DNA from: an uncultured Saprospiraceae bacterium
GTDB taxonomy: Bacteria > Bacteroidota > Bacteroidia > Chitinophagales > Saprospiraceae
Length of the DNA: 64,000 nucleotides
Assembly: GCA_937981555.1 (NCBI GenBank)
Contig: CALJOK010000015.1
Location: 82,189-146,188 of the forward strand
Direction: 5' to 3'
Shown piece after piece: positions 46,501-56,522 of this stretch. Position 1 is the stretch's first letter. Each line of letters opens with the position of its first letter. Both the position numbers and the translations under genes were made by a program. The notes under the pieces were generated by a model. The model saw only the letters and a program-made list of their open reading frames with translations. It did no database searches and had not been told where the DNA came from.

Positions 46501-49500
46501 GTTGTGCTTCCTCCTGACTGAACAAAAACTATTGGACCACCATCAACGGTGATTCCTAATGCTCGAACGACACTAATGGTATCTCGATTTATTCCTCCAC
46601 AACTTGGTCGAGTTGTTTCCAAAATATATTGTAACGTATCTTGGACGGTTGCATTATGATTGACTGTCAAAACTGGATTTGGAATATCTGTCGCACTCAA
46701 ATTAGTTGTTGATGCTGGAGATATAGCTAACCAATTATAAGAATAATTGGAGAGTGATCCGCAAGTTGGATCTCCAAGATTTGCAGTAATTGTCGTCGCT
46801 GTTATTTCACAAAATATTTGATCATCTCCAGCATTTAAAAGTTGAGGTTCCCCAAGTGCTTCTTCTGCTATTTCACAAATCCCCAAACCTGTTGAATCAA
46901 TTCTAACAATGATATTACAAACTTGATCATCACTCACGGGAACGGAATGTGAAATAAGTAAAACTGAATTTGCTGCTATTGGACCATTCTCCGTAATCGT
47001 TGCTATAAGTTGATCTCCGACATTTACATTTCCAGAACCATCTTGGTCAAAATAATATTCTACATCAATTGGGATAGCTGGAAAAGCAGTTCCATTATTA
47101 GATATTGCTCCTTCAAATTGAATCGTTTCTTCATCAACTCCTGAGCATGAACTTGTCACACTAGAGAAAATAAAACTCAATGTATTTTGAGTAACCGGCA
47201 AATCTGTCAATGCTCCATTATTGATTGAAGTAATCGCATCTACATCACAATTTGCCCCTGAAACCGCACAAGTCAATTCTTTTCTTTGAATCGTATTGAG
47301 TCCTGCTTGTAAAGTATCAACTGCACAATCTATATCTGGCGTAATTACATTAAAAGTAAAAACAGCCGAATCTCCTTGCAATAATCCTATTGGTAAATGC
47401 CAATATAACAATTGGAAATTACCATCAATTTCAACCTCTGGTTCTGACAAAATCCATCCTCCAGGTTCAATCGTCGCAGTCGTATTTGGATCGTAAGTCA
47501 CACCTTCTGGTAAAAGAAGTGCAACTAAATCTGAAGAATCGGTTGCAGTTGTAGTTAAATTAACTGCAGTAATTTCAAGCGGCGCACTTGCATTGGGAAT
47601 CAATGAACTTGAATTAGAAAAATAGATTTCGAAAATTTTATCTAATCCAGCAGCACCACCATCTATATTGATTGGCAAAGTTTCCCCTGTTTCATAATTC
47701 GTAGAATCTCCACAATTTTTCAATCCTTGAAAAGCATAATAAGAAATTGAACCACTCATAAAATCACAATCCGTAACAAATTGATATCGGATTCTATACT
47801 CATTGGAATCTGTCGGATTCAATGGATCAAAACCTGACAATCCGCTTTGATCTAAGAAAGTATGTAAATTGGAAAAATCAGTATATTCGTAAATATCACC
47901 TCTACTTGTCGTTGTTGTATAAACTGGATCAATCGCAACAGGTTGATATGCAGCTCCTGATGGATATGCAATTTCTACACTTCCTGGAACCAAGGTTGCA
48001 CCTTGCATCGGTAAAATAATTTGAGAACGAATATCATAAGCACTTCCCAAATTCGTATTCCTTACTAAAATCGCAATCGTATTAGTATCACATATATCTG
48101 GATCGACCATTGGCTGCTCCACAATGTTAGCATCCAATGATGGATCAAGTGTAGTTACCGTTAAATTTATAATTACATCCTCGCATGGTGGGTATAATTC
48201 TGGATTCCAATTCGGTTCAGAGTACGCGATACAATTCCATCCTATACGCGCATTAAAATTAGTTGTCCCACATTCATTAACCAATGCTTTTACTCTCACC
48301 ACATTACATATATCATCAAAGGTGGAAGTCGCATTTCCAATTTCCAAAGCATTTGTATATACAAAATAATTACTACCTGATGAACCATATTGAGTCACCG
48401 GTAAGTTGCTAGTTGCCATCGGGTTTGTAATATCTTCAATCGAAACTACTTCAATTGCTCCCGAAGCATCTTCTAATGAAAACCACGTCAAACCTGCCCG
48501 ACCAACAAATGATGCATTACATAATTGCAAATCCCAATAAGCCGTATCACCTGCTAAATTAAAATTCGGATTCGATGCCGTTACCAAAGTCAACTCTGGC
48601 GGATCAGTATAAAAAATATCATTATCCTGTGCCTCTGCTTTTTGTTCGGAACAACTTCCATCGCCGATGTCAGTTGCATAATATCTATCTACATAAAAAA
48701 TTTCTGGATCAAAATTATATTGATTATTTCCATTACTACTTCCTATTTCAGACTGGCAATTTGGATTAACTCTAATTCTAAAACTAAAAGAATAACTCAA
48801 CACATTATTCAAGGCAGGAACAAATTGTAACGTATCAAATATCCCAACATATCGTCCATTATCTGATGCATCAAATCCTTGAACTAAGTAATAACTGTTT
48901 CCATAAATTGGATGTCCAGGAATAGAAATCTGAGCTTCAAATGTTCCAAATGATTCCAAAATCGCAGGATCATAATCAATTATTATCGAATCAATTCCAA
49001 TCGCTTGTCGATATTCTGAACCAAACCATTCTGTAAATCCATTATTGACCGTAATCAAATTATAGCTTAAATATTTTTCCTCACATCCTTCTGGAAAGGC
49101 ACTACTAGATGGAAAATTTACCACCGTCTGATTTTTTGCAATCGTAAATACATCACCAAAATGATCGCAAGCTTCATCTACACCATCTACTGCTCCATAT
49201 CCATATCCTCTCAATTCTGGAACTGTAGTAAATTTGGTAGGATAAGGACCATCTGGATTCAAACTAAAATTTCCTACAAATTCAAATGTATCATTAGGTT
49301 GTAAAGTCAATCCAAGACCTGTTAAACAACTATTCAAATCAAAAGTCATTACTTGCGTACTATCAACAATTGTTACGTCTAAAACAGCAGTATCGATATT
49401 GCAAAAATATTCATTTCCTAAATTCGTAAATCGAACGACTCCTGTATCAAACAAAAATGTTGCGGTACTATCTGATGTTTCATTTGCATTACCATAAGAA

Positions 49501-51656
49501 ATAACTATTCCTACACTATCATTAATTACTTGATCTCCAATCACATTTAGAACACGCATTTCGATACTATCACATGAAATAGCTACTTTCTTATTCGTTA
49601 CATTTGGATCGATTGGAGTCGCATAAGTCGCATCTGTATAACCAAACGTTGTTCGATTCACATCGAAAGATTTCGTTGCAACTCCTACTGGACAAACAAA
49701 AGTCAATGGAGGACAAGGAGGCATTTCAGCATGCAACTTTGGTCCTTGTAATGTATCACAATGCCAAACATGTCGACAATCACATGGTGGACAATAATAA
49801 GCAAATTCATAAGGGAAATTTACAAAACCTAATTCCGCACTACAGTCAGCTTCAAACCCTAAAATCACTTCATACTCTCCTGTTATAAAAGGAGTAAATG
49901 ATGCATCAAAAACTAAAAGCAAAGTATCATTACTCATCATATTACTCAATAACGGAATCGGAATAGTTCCCCCATTTCTAATTAATTGAATCGTAGGAAT
50001 AACAGGCGTAACTCCTGCTGGCAATTTCAAATTAACTTGATACTGCTCACCGCCTGAACAATTTTTTTCAAAACGACTGGTCGAACGATCCACAAATTGA
50101 CGAATATAAAAAGTATCCTGCTCTACAAATGCATCTACGTCAGAATTAGTAAAAGCATCAGAAAGTCTATTATTTGGTCGGAAATAATTTCCTCGCAACC
50201 TCACCACTCTCTCCTCACAAGCATTATCATAATCTACTCTTGCACTAAAACTAGTTCCAAAATCATTGGCGCAATCTCCATCTGTTCCTGGATCTTGAGC
50301 ATTCGAACAATCAACATCATAAACCGCTATAATTTCGAATGCTTCTCCTATTCCTAAATCATCAAAAAATCCATCTCCATCCAAATCTTCCAAACCTACT
50401 CCTAAACCATCAGGGTCAGTCGAAAACAAGGGATTATCATCAATCATATTCATTGCTGAGGACAAAGGAACTAGTACTCCTGCAATCGTAATTTGAGTAA
50501 TCGAAAAACCGCCATCAGTAATATCAAATCCATTTCCCATTCCAATTCCAACTTCCAAGTTTAACATTGCTCCAAAACCAGGGTCTACTTCTGCTCCATT
50601 GTTGGTAAATGTTACGGTCGAATTTCCAGTTTGACAATAACCTGAAAATACATTTGGAACAGTCCCCGAATCTTCCACTTGAACATTTGCATTTCCTTGT
50701 CCTATATTGATAAAGTCTGAAGTAGTTATCGTATTACAAAATCGACCATCACAACCCCAAGACATTTCATACTGGGAAGATCTCGAATCATTACAATTTA
50801 GTACACATATATTTTCGGTAATCGTAACCGTTTCATTTGGATCAAAAAATCCATCATTATCTCCTGGTCCACCTCCAACCGTGTTGGCCAAAAAGAATGT
50901 CCCATCAATCGTTGCTTCAATCAAAGTATCACCCGTTACCAACATTGTTTTAGTCACGGGGATAACAGTTCCATTCACTTCTATACTCTCTACATAAATT
51001 CCAGCTCCTTGCGTATTCGAGTAAACTAACTGATCAACAAATCCATCCAATCCTGAATTAGTCACTACTATATCTCGAGAAAAACATTCTCCCGATCTTG
51101 CTGGGCCATGCGTATTATTCACCACACCTGTGAATTGAGGAACTGCGAAGGCATCTCGATATTCTGTATTGATATCACTTTCTGTTAAAGGATTTCCGTT
51201 CATCGTATAACCAAAATTCCAAGTATTCTGAACTTGAATGGCATTGTTCAAGGTAAGGGTATCAATGTATTCGCATTTAGCAGCAATCGAAAAAGTAATA
51301 TTGACAAAGGTAGCCCCAGAAGGATCTAAATCAGGTAAACCAAAAATTGGAGAATTGGGATTCGCATTATTATTTAAAGTTACACCTGCAGAAGATTCGG
51401 CAGCAATAAATTCTGATAATTCAACTCCTTTGAACAAATCCAAAGTAGCTAATATATTTTGTCGAGCATCAGGAGAAAGGCCATTCAAACTAACTGTTAC
51501 CGTCGCCGTATCTGCATCCCCACAAATATTTAGAAAGCTAGGAACGGAAGTAGGACTTTCGAACTCAACTTTTAAATTGTCTTGTGCCAATAAATATTGA
51601 CTTGGTAGAACTGCGAAAAGTAAGATTGCAAAAATGAGATTAAACTTCTGATTCAT
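43593..51656 (-). CDS. giant T9SS type B adhesin with PKD-like and SprB-like repeats
   Basis: The 2687-residue surface protein has a signal peptide (ends YLLAQ). Residues up to about 1600 are DUF11-like and Ig-like repeats rich in Asp, Thr, Ser and Cys. PKD/Ig-like modules lie at about 1615-2020 (PYTYVWSPGITLDDSTSSNP) and SprB-type repeats at about 2020-2420 (GGSGNYSYSWTSG...FYSVTITD). A shared adhesin module follows at about 2420-2590 (LGQDSACIEFCDDLGFCDTTY; VDIGLPVVVNVKQNDI). The type B gliding-motility sorting domain starts near 2599 (VIFNAVSPNGDQVNDVFYI ... FQGYLEINR). It should be exported by T9SS and anchored or released at the surface, for adhesion or gliding. No PorP/SprF partner is adjacent. 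Confidence 0.94.
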   Translation of the reverse strand: MNQKFNLIFAILLFAVLPSQYLLAQDNLKVEFESPTSVPSFLNICGDADTATVTVSLNGLSPDARQNILATLDLFKGVELSEFIAAESSAGVTLNNNANPNSPIFGLPDLDPSGATFVNITFSIAAKCEYIDTLTLNNAIQVQNTWNFGYTMNGNPLTESDINTEYRDAFAVPQFTGVVNNTHGPARSGECFSRDIVVTNSGLDGFVDQLVYSNTQGAGIYVESIEVNGTVIPVTKTMLVTGDTLIEATIDGTFFLANTVGGGPGDNDGFFDPNETVTITENICVLNCNDSRSSQYEMSWGCDGRFCNTITTSDFINIGQGNANVQVEDSGTVPNVFSGYCQTGNSTVTFTNNGAEVDPGFGAMLNLEVGIGMGNGFDITDGGFSITQITIAGVLVPLSSAMNMIDDNPLFSTDPDGLGVGLEDLDGDGFFDDLGIGEAFEIIAVYDVDCSNAQDPGTDGDCANDFGTSFSARVDYDNACEERVVRLRGNYFRPNNRLSDAFTNSDVDAFVEQDTFYIRQFVDRSTSRFEKNCSGGEQYQVNLKLPAGVTPVIPTIQLIRNGGTIPIPLLSNMMSNDTLLLVFDASFTPFITGEYEVILGFEADCSAELGFVNFPYEFAYYCPPCDCRHVWHCDTLQGPKLHAEMPPCPPLTFVCPVGVATKSFDVNRTTFGYTDATYATPIDPNVTNKKVAISCDSIEMRVLNVIGDQVINDSVGIVISYGNANETSDSTATFLFDTGVVRFTNLGNEYFCNIDTAVLDVTIVDSTQVMTFDLNSCLTGLGLTLQPNDTFEFVGNFSLNPDGPYPTKFTTVPELRGYGYGAVDGVDEACDHFGDVFTIAKNQTVVNFPSSSAFPEGCEEKYLSYNLITVNNGFTEWFGSEYRQAIGIDSIIIDYDPAILESFGTFEAQISIPGHPIYGNSYYLVQGFDASDNGRYVGIFDTLQFVPALNNVLSYSFSFRIRVNPNCQSEIGSSNGNNQYNFDPEIFYVDRYYATDIGDGSCSEQKAEAQDNDIFYTDPPELTLVTASNPNFNLAGDTAYWDLQLCNASFVGRAGLTWFSLEDASGAIEVVSIEDITNPMATSNLPVTQYGSSGSNYFVYTNALEIGNATSTFDDICNVVRVKALVNECGTTNFNARIGWNCIAYSEPNWNPELYPPCEDVIINLTVTTLDPSLDANIVEQPMVDPDICDTNTIAILVRNTNLGSAYDIRSQIILPMQGATLVPGSVEIAYPSGAAYQPVAIDPVYTTTTSRGDIYEYTDFSNLHTFLDQSGLSGFDPLNPTDSNEYRIRYQFVTDCDFMSGSISYYAFQGLKNCGDSTNYETGETLPINIDGGAAGLDKIFEIYFSNSSSLIPNASAPLEITAVNLTTTATDSSDLVALLLPEGVTYDPNTTATIEPGGWILSEPEVEIDGNFQLLYWHLPIGLLQGDSAVFTFNVITPDIDCAVDTLQAGLNTIQRKELTCAVSGANCDVDAITSINNGALTDLPVTQNTLSFIFSSVTSSCSGVDEETIQFEGAISNNGTAFPAIPIDVEYYFDQDGSGNVNVGDQLIATITENGPIAANSVLLISHSVPVSDDQVCNIIVRIDSTGLGICEIAEEALGEPQLLNAGDDQIFCEITATTITANLGDPTCGSLSNYSYNWLAISPASTTNLSATDIPNPVLTVNHNATVQDTLQYILETTRPSCGGINRDTISVVRALGITVDGGPIVFVQSGGSTTLSPTVVGGFAPYTYVWSPGITLDDSTSSNPVASPAVDTDYSVTVTSASGCTGEAIVEVQIGGAVTISVEPYDTMICAEEIIQFTASGGTDYVWVEDAGNASTGNLSAYNIPNPMFSNGLPGNTYNYQVIVEDNAFPGFFDTADVVIQVFPSPDVEITSSSTTFICGGDEVALTATGADIYAWENLTTNTPIGNGSPIIVMPSVETIYQVTGTDTTSGCFSTEQITLSVNEGATAEVLVNPAIACEGESILLVGGTGISYEWLENGASLGTGDSIMVTPIAGATYSLVVENLVGCRDTADVVMDVIVCPCDDIEISSIITVESTCGNAIGEATINLVDDPNNYTFTWTPDVGSPIGVGNVRMDLPFGGYEIAIQNNNSTACNDTVYLIIQNSDGPSATATTTPATCVLPNGSATLMPDTLNFLWEDNSTGSVRNDLTAGVHFVTISDPANPNCPNVIEVVIEEQNPLAASLTVNQAPDCGVANGSATINVTGGSGNYSYSWTSGIDTEINIASGFYSVTITDLDSTMCELVYDFVLTDNVPAADILITEVIGSSCVGSEDGSVVFTVNFDPSFNAPADTMITNGFQNFENGNLSAGDYCLIISDSSGCVAGQDCFTIESTETLEINFTVNSDCDLGGSITSEVQGGTSPYNFDWADLPDSLDTQDRVDLEVGLYDVIVTDSLGCEASYSILVMPCDEIAPNTFCDTIFIGQTDTMFLETSQLPGNIVSLQNFCPDESGTEVEFFEDFGMLGIEYTGLALGQDSACIEFCDDLGFCDTTYMCISVVEYNGLPMLVDDKDSVDIGLPVVVNVKQNDIIYGGIDTMYILEQPLYGTATLNLDGSVTYNAGDIYCERIDSFSYVVCNPNGCDTANVCIFLNCTDLVIFNAVSPNGDQVNDVFYIAGITDYPNSDLKIYNRWGNKVYETVGYKNDWNGTYNGKREVPDGTYFYVLELNDPDDNRVFQGYLEINR

Positions 51657-52258
51657 CTAGGTGATATTTTATCTTGAGAATATTCAAATTCTTTTCTGAT
51701 TAAGAAATTTGATTGGAATATCTCATAAGAGATTATAACTTTTTTAAATAAAAAAATCTAAACCAAATGCGAGCAAAGCCAATGAACATTAGGGTATTCA
51801 ATGACTGACTGTTAAAATTGGTTTAGATTCTCTTTCCGTTACCGTCTTTTTGTCCAAAATCGTACCAAAACGAAAGGTTTTATCTACATCCTACACTTTA
51901 TAATTTTTTAATATGTTTTAAATTTTATACTTATTTACTATTTGATAATCAATGCTTTATAAATTAAATTAATACCCATCTTTAAAAACTACTTATTTAG
52001 CTGTTTTTTAAACAAATATTTAAATTCATGATGTTTGGAAAATAGAAGTGTCACATTTTTTGAAAAAAATAGAAAGGATAGAAAATTGAGGATTTATTTT
52101 AAGGAACGATGCTATCATTTCAGGTCTAAAAAAGAAACTTATCTCTCACCTTATTCAAAAAAATAAGGACCTAACATTTCTGTTAAATCCTTACTTTTTT
52201 TACTAAAAAAATTTACTGTTCTTGATTCTGGTGGAGGCCTTAATTTTCGTTTTAAACT
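51657..52258. other. 602-bp intergenic region between adhesin and protease genes
   Basis: No coding frame is supported. Besides the terminator at 52160, a perfect 12-bp inverted repeat (AATCTAAACCAA at 51755-51766 with 51818-51829) encloses 51 bases. On the minus strand its right-hand stem is followed by TTTTTT, so it could end a short leader or small RNA before the adhesin gene. Confidence 0.5.
52160..52201. terminator. terminator of the protease gene
   Basis: TAAGGA...AACA pairs with TGTT...TCCTTA around a 4-nt loop, with a 3-nt internal bulge on each side. T runs flank it on both strands. Confidence 0.65.
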
Positions 52259-55200
52259 TTATTCCACAATCATCTTCAACACCCGAACCCCCAATTCACT
52301 TTTCACTTTTACAAAAAATACCCCCGCACTCCATTCGCTTTTTTCGATTGGGAAAAAAGAAATACCACTCGTACTTTTGGTTTGCCACTCTCCCACTCTT
52401 CTTCCTTGCACATCAAAAATTTGAATCGCTAAATCACGTCCTACCTCATCTTCAATTTTCAAATTAAAAATTCCATCATTAGGATTTGGAACAATCTGCA
52501 ATTGTAATTGAGCAGAAATATTGTCAACGTCAGTCACCATGACATTCAATGTTTCGTTTTTAAAATCAGTATCACATATATTTCCTACCGTCAATTTCAC
52601 CGTATAGGTTCCTTGTTGGGCATAAGTTTTAAAAGGATTCTCTTCGGTACTATTTGTATTGTCTCCGAAATCCCAAAAGTAAGAATCCTCCTCCTCTGAT
52701 TCATTGGTGAATTGATATCCCAAACCACTTTGACTTACACTAAAATCAACAGTCGGCACATCTAACACATTGATCGTTTGATAAAAAGTATCCGATCCTA
52801 AATCATTACTTACCACCAACCTAACTTCTTTTTCTCCTGCAAGAAAATAGAAAATAGAATCAGGGTTTGGCCCAATAAAAACTGCTGAAGATGCTCCTTG
52901 TCCAAACAACCAAGTGTAACTCGAAAGTGCTGCCGTTGAGGTATTTTCAAAAAACATACTTTCACCAATACATATTTCTGTTACATCAGGTGTGAACGCT
53001 GCAATAGGTGCTTCAAAATTCAAAATATTAATATTATCAATCAAAAGATTATTGCAATTACCTGTCGCATTGATAAATTTTATTTGAATAGTTTCCCCAA
53101 TATAGTCAAGAAGTGAAATAGCTTCTTGTCTCCAATCTGATTGCTCATTTGGAAACCAATTAAAACCAGCTGTTCCACCAGTTATCAACTCTGATCCAAA
53201 TTTCTTATAAATTTCTTCTTGAAAAACTTGACCACATTCTGTATAAATTTCAACAATTAAAGTATCGGAACAAAGGTTATCGAATCTCGCATACGCCAAA
53301 TCAAAACTCAATGTTGGATTATCTGAATTCGTTAGATCATATGGAATGGTAAATAATTCATCTCTCTGTCCGTCATCTTCATAAATCCGATTGGGAACCA
53401 TTGCTGCAAAATCTAATTCATTAGTTGATCCTACAATTCCACTTGCTTTTACCCATCCAATTGCTCCATCAGGATTAGAACTAAACCAATTAGCAGGAGG
53501 AAATGCCAACTCTTCAAATCCTTGTACAATCGTCACATCTGGAACATCTGTATTTCCAATGCTCACAATAATCGTTTGATTAAGCGTATCATTAAATCCA
53601 ATTTCATCATTCGGAATACTGCTCCATGTCTTTAATTCATAAGTACCTGAAGTAGTAAAAATCGCAGGCATCGCAAAAGTATAATCAGCAACTTCTCCAA
53701 CCGTAAGTGTATTAGCGTTAGCGTTATAATTTTCTGTTACTATAGATTGATTATCAATTTGATAATTCAAAGTAAGCTCCGATTGATCTGTTGAACTAGT
53801 ATTTTCTACCTCAATAGAAACGATCAAATCAAATGCATCGCACAATGCATATGCAGTTGAAACTGGTGATAATATTTGAGTCGTCGCTACATCATTTACT
53901 AAATTACAATTCAATAATGCACCTTCGTATTTTACTGCTATCGCTCTTTTTCCTCTCAAGCCATTATCACCTTTTGCTCGAACTGAAAACCAATGATCTG
54001 ACAAAGGATCAGTTATCGGAAGATCAAACGTTGTCAAGTTGGTCGTCCCTACTGAGTCCATAAATTTTTCTCCCAAATAAAAAAGATCATAGCCCGTTGC
54101 TCCATCTACCGCATTCCAAGTCACCTCCATAAAGTCATCTGAACAAAATGCCACCACTTCTAAACCATCTGGAATTCTACACATCGAAAATGACTCATCA
54201 CTCTCATCTGAAAACCCATCACGACTAACTCTTACCTTTACTGATCCATGAATTTCATTAGGCAAATCCCATAAATACATTCTTATATCACCACCTACAG
54301 AAGTAATATTTTGCCAAGTACTTCCTCCATCAGTTGTATAGTCTACCGAAAAATCTCCCACTTCACCATAAGCATCCCAACGGATTCTTTCTTGAGTAGA
54401 GGGTTCAAATCCTTCTCCTCCGATTGGGTAAGTAACAGTAATCTCATCAGTAATTACTTCATAAACTAAATAGTATTCTTGAGGTCCCAAAGGTATCTCA
54501 AAACCACTTACATCAATTGTATATTCTCCTTCAACTGGATTGTCAAAAACAACTTGCTCTACATTATTCAAATGATCTTCGCCATTGGTTGCTGGCAAAT
54601 CCAAAAGACTAGGATCAGGAGTTTCATCTAATACCCAAGGCATTTTTGTCGAACCGTCAGGAGCAGTTACCACCATGTCCAAATCATTTACCAAAGCTTT
54701 TCCTGTCCCAAGCATCGCTGATTGTTCATTCCAATAAACCATTACTCGAACTTCCACCGCACCAGTAGGAACAGTCAACGTGTGCATATTATTACCTCCT
54801 TGTGAAATTTGGGAGGACTCATATCTTTCATCTTTCAATAATTGATAAGCTCTATTTGCATTCAAATGTCCCCAACCAAATTTAAAGTCTGGCCCTATAT
54901 TACCCAAGTCATTAGCAGTATTCATAATCGTTGCCTTTATCAAAGCTGCTGTCGCAGTTTCACCACCATTCAAATCTCGGTATCCTTGATGTAATTGTGC
55001 AGAAACTCCAGCCACACCTGGTGCTGCGCCTGATGTTCCACCAAAAGCATCGTATTGATTAAATGGATCAGTTGAATTTTGATTTTGACCATTGGCAGTA
55101 ATATCTGGTTTGATTCGTCCATCATGAGCAGGTCCGCGACTACTAGAAGCTACCAATTCTGCATTTTCAAATACGTTGGCAGTTGCCAATACATTTTTCC

Positions 55201-56371
55201 CTTGCTTATGACCTCCTGTAATATTTCCCCATTGATTGCCTGCTCCATAGCCACAATCTTGGTTATTTGAATTCCCTGCAGAAAAGACATGAAGAAAAGT
55301 TGGATTCTCAAATATATGTCGATCTACTATTTCTGTGATTGCAGTATACCCTGCATTGCAACCATTACTGTATGATGAATTAACCACCAATACTCCTTCA
55401 TTTTGATGCTTATCAAGTGAAATTAAATTCTCTTCATAATCATCAAAATATGCAATCACATGCATATCAGAACCAGAAGCCATCCCTTTCATATCAGGAT
55501 CTAAATTACCTGCTCCAGCAAAAATTCCAGCTACTCCATCTGCATGATTAGCTGGTCCATCAACTGTTAGACTATGAAGATTTCTCCCTTCAAAATCAAT
55601 ATGCGGTCCAACTATTCCATCATCTCGAACCATCACTCCGACTCCTGTGCCATCAATATTTAATCCTCCAGTATATTCGGTACTCAACATATTTGCTCGA
55701 TGCAAACTTCGTCCTCTTCGATCTTCTGGCTCACCCAACTCAGGTGCAATAATTATAAATGAAACAAAAGGCAGGTTCGCAAAATCATCAATTTCATCAA
55801 TCCCAATTTGAAGTTTAATCAAATGAGAAGTTGACATTTGCTTAACAATCTTTGCATTGGTCTGCCGTATTTTTTCTTCAGCAAACTGTATTGGAATATT
55901 CTTAAAAAAACGTAACAATACATTCACATTTCCTCCTTGAACAGAAAAATGAGATCCATCCAACTCAATTAATGATTTATCTACTTTCATTGAACCATCC
56001 ATTCGTATGATCGAACGAATATTTTTATCTTTTAGATCCGTCTTATTTAGAGCTAAAGGAATAGAAACGATATAAGCCTTATTTGGAAAATAATCTAAAA
56101 ACTCAATGCCTAATTTTTCCAAATCTGCCTTTTGTCGATTGGTAGGAATTTGAAAAAATTGTAAAATTCGATGGTATTTCCCTGCAAAGATTTCGCCCGT
56201 TTGGACATCATCATTTTTCAGGAAATCATCAAAATTTTCAGGAACCCAACGTTGTTCATTTTGTAAAATCAAACGATAATCAGTAGTTGCATTTTGAGCT
56301 AAAACGTTGCCTGTGAAGAATTGTAAAAATACTGTTATAAAAAATGTGGAGAGTAATAGATTGTTTTTCAT
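52259..56371 (-). CDS. secreted subtilisin-like (S8) protease with PKD and T9SS type A domains
   Basis: The 1370-residue protease has a signal peptide (ends NVLAQ), an N-terminal prodomain-like part, and an S8 domain at about 225-490. Its triad is the Asp of VGVMVRDDGIV, the His of NHADGVAGIFAG and the Ser of GGTSGAAPGVAGVSAQ. After it come a P-domain-like beta sandwich (about 530-650), Ig/fibronectin-like domains, a CARDB-like part, PKD domains (VDFSVSQSG...YFWDFGDNT), and a T9SS type A domain (LQIVPNPNDGIFNLKI ... VRVLKMIVE). It degrades protein outside the cell. It is transcribed towards the giant adhesin but ends in its own terminator. Confidence 0.95.
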   Translation of the reverse strand: MKNNLLLSTFFITVFLQFFTGNVLAQNATTDYRLILQNEQRWVPENFDDFLKNDDVQTGEIFAGKYHRILQFFQIPTNRQKADLEKLGIEFLDYFPNKAYIVSIPLALNKTDLKDKNIRSIIRMDGSMKVDKSLIELDGSHFSVQGGNVNVLLRFFKNIPIQFAEEKIRQTNAKIVKQMSTSHLIKLQIGIDEIDDFANLPFVSFIIIAPELGEPEDRRGRSLHRANMLSTEYTGGLNIDGTGVGVMVRDDGIVGPHIDFEGRNLHSLTVDGPANHADGVAGIFAGAGNLDPDMKGMASGSDMHVIAYFDDYEENLISLDKHQNEGVLVVNSSYSNGCNAGYTAITEIVDRHIFENPTFLHVFSAGNSNNQDCGYGAGNQWGNITGGHKQGKNVLATANVFENAELVASSSRGPAHDGRIKPDITANGQNQNSTDPFNQYDAFGGTSGAAPGVAGVSAQLHQGYRDLNGGETATAALIKATIMNTANDLGNIGPDFKFGWGHLNANRAYQLLKDERYESSQISQGGNNMHTLTVPTGAVEVRVMVYWNEQSAMLGTGKALVNDLDMVVTAPDGSTKMPWVLDETPDPSLLDLPATNGEDHLNNVEQVVFDNPVEGEYTIDVSGFEIPLGPQEYYLVYEVITDEITVTYPIGGEGFEPSTQERIRWDAYGEVGDFSVDYTTDGGSTWQNITSVGGDIRMYLWDLPNEIHGSVKVRVSRDGFSDESDESFSMCRIPDGLEVVAFCSDDFMEVTWNAVDGATGYDLFYLGEKFMDSVGTTNLTTFDLPITDPLSDHWFSVRAKGDNGLRGKRAIAVKYEGALLNCNLVNDVATTQILSPVSTAYALCDAFDLIVSIEVENTSSTDQSELTLNYQIDNQSIVTENYNANANTLTVGEVADYTFAMPAIFTTSGTYELKTWSSIPNDEIGFNDTLNQTIIVSIGNTDVPDVTIVQGFEELAFPPANWFSSNPDGAIGWVKASGIVGSTNELDFAAMVPNRIYEDDGQRDELFTIPYDLTNSDNPTLSFDLAYARFDNLCSDTLIVEIYTECGQVFQEEIYKKFGSELITGGTAGFNWFPNEQSDWRQEAISLLDYIGETIQIKFINATGNCNNLLIDNINILNFEAPIAAFTPDVTEICIGESMFFENTSTAALSSYTWLFGQGASSAVFIGPNPDSIFYFLAGEKEVRLVVSNDLGSDTFYQTINVLDVPTVDFSVSQSGLGYQFTNESEEEDSYFWDFGDNTNSTEENPFKTYAQQGTYTVKLTVGNICDTDFKNETLNVMVTDVDNISAQLQLQIVPNPNDGIFNLKIEDEVGRDLAIQIFDVQGRRVGEWQTKSTSGISFFPIEKSEWSAGVFFVKVKSELGVRVLKMIVE

Positions 56372-56522
56372 ATTCGACAGATTGGTTTTAATTTTTTCAG
56401 TTTCAGTCCAATAAATTAATTTAGTCTGAAAGCCAAAATTTAAATGAAATATATTTTTTCACAAAATAAACAAACCTGCCTTTTATTTATATAAATATTA
56501 CATAATTGTCGCAGATGTATAA

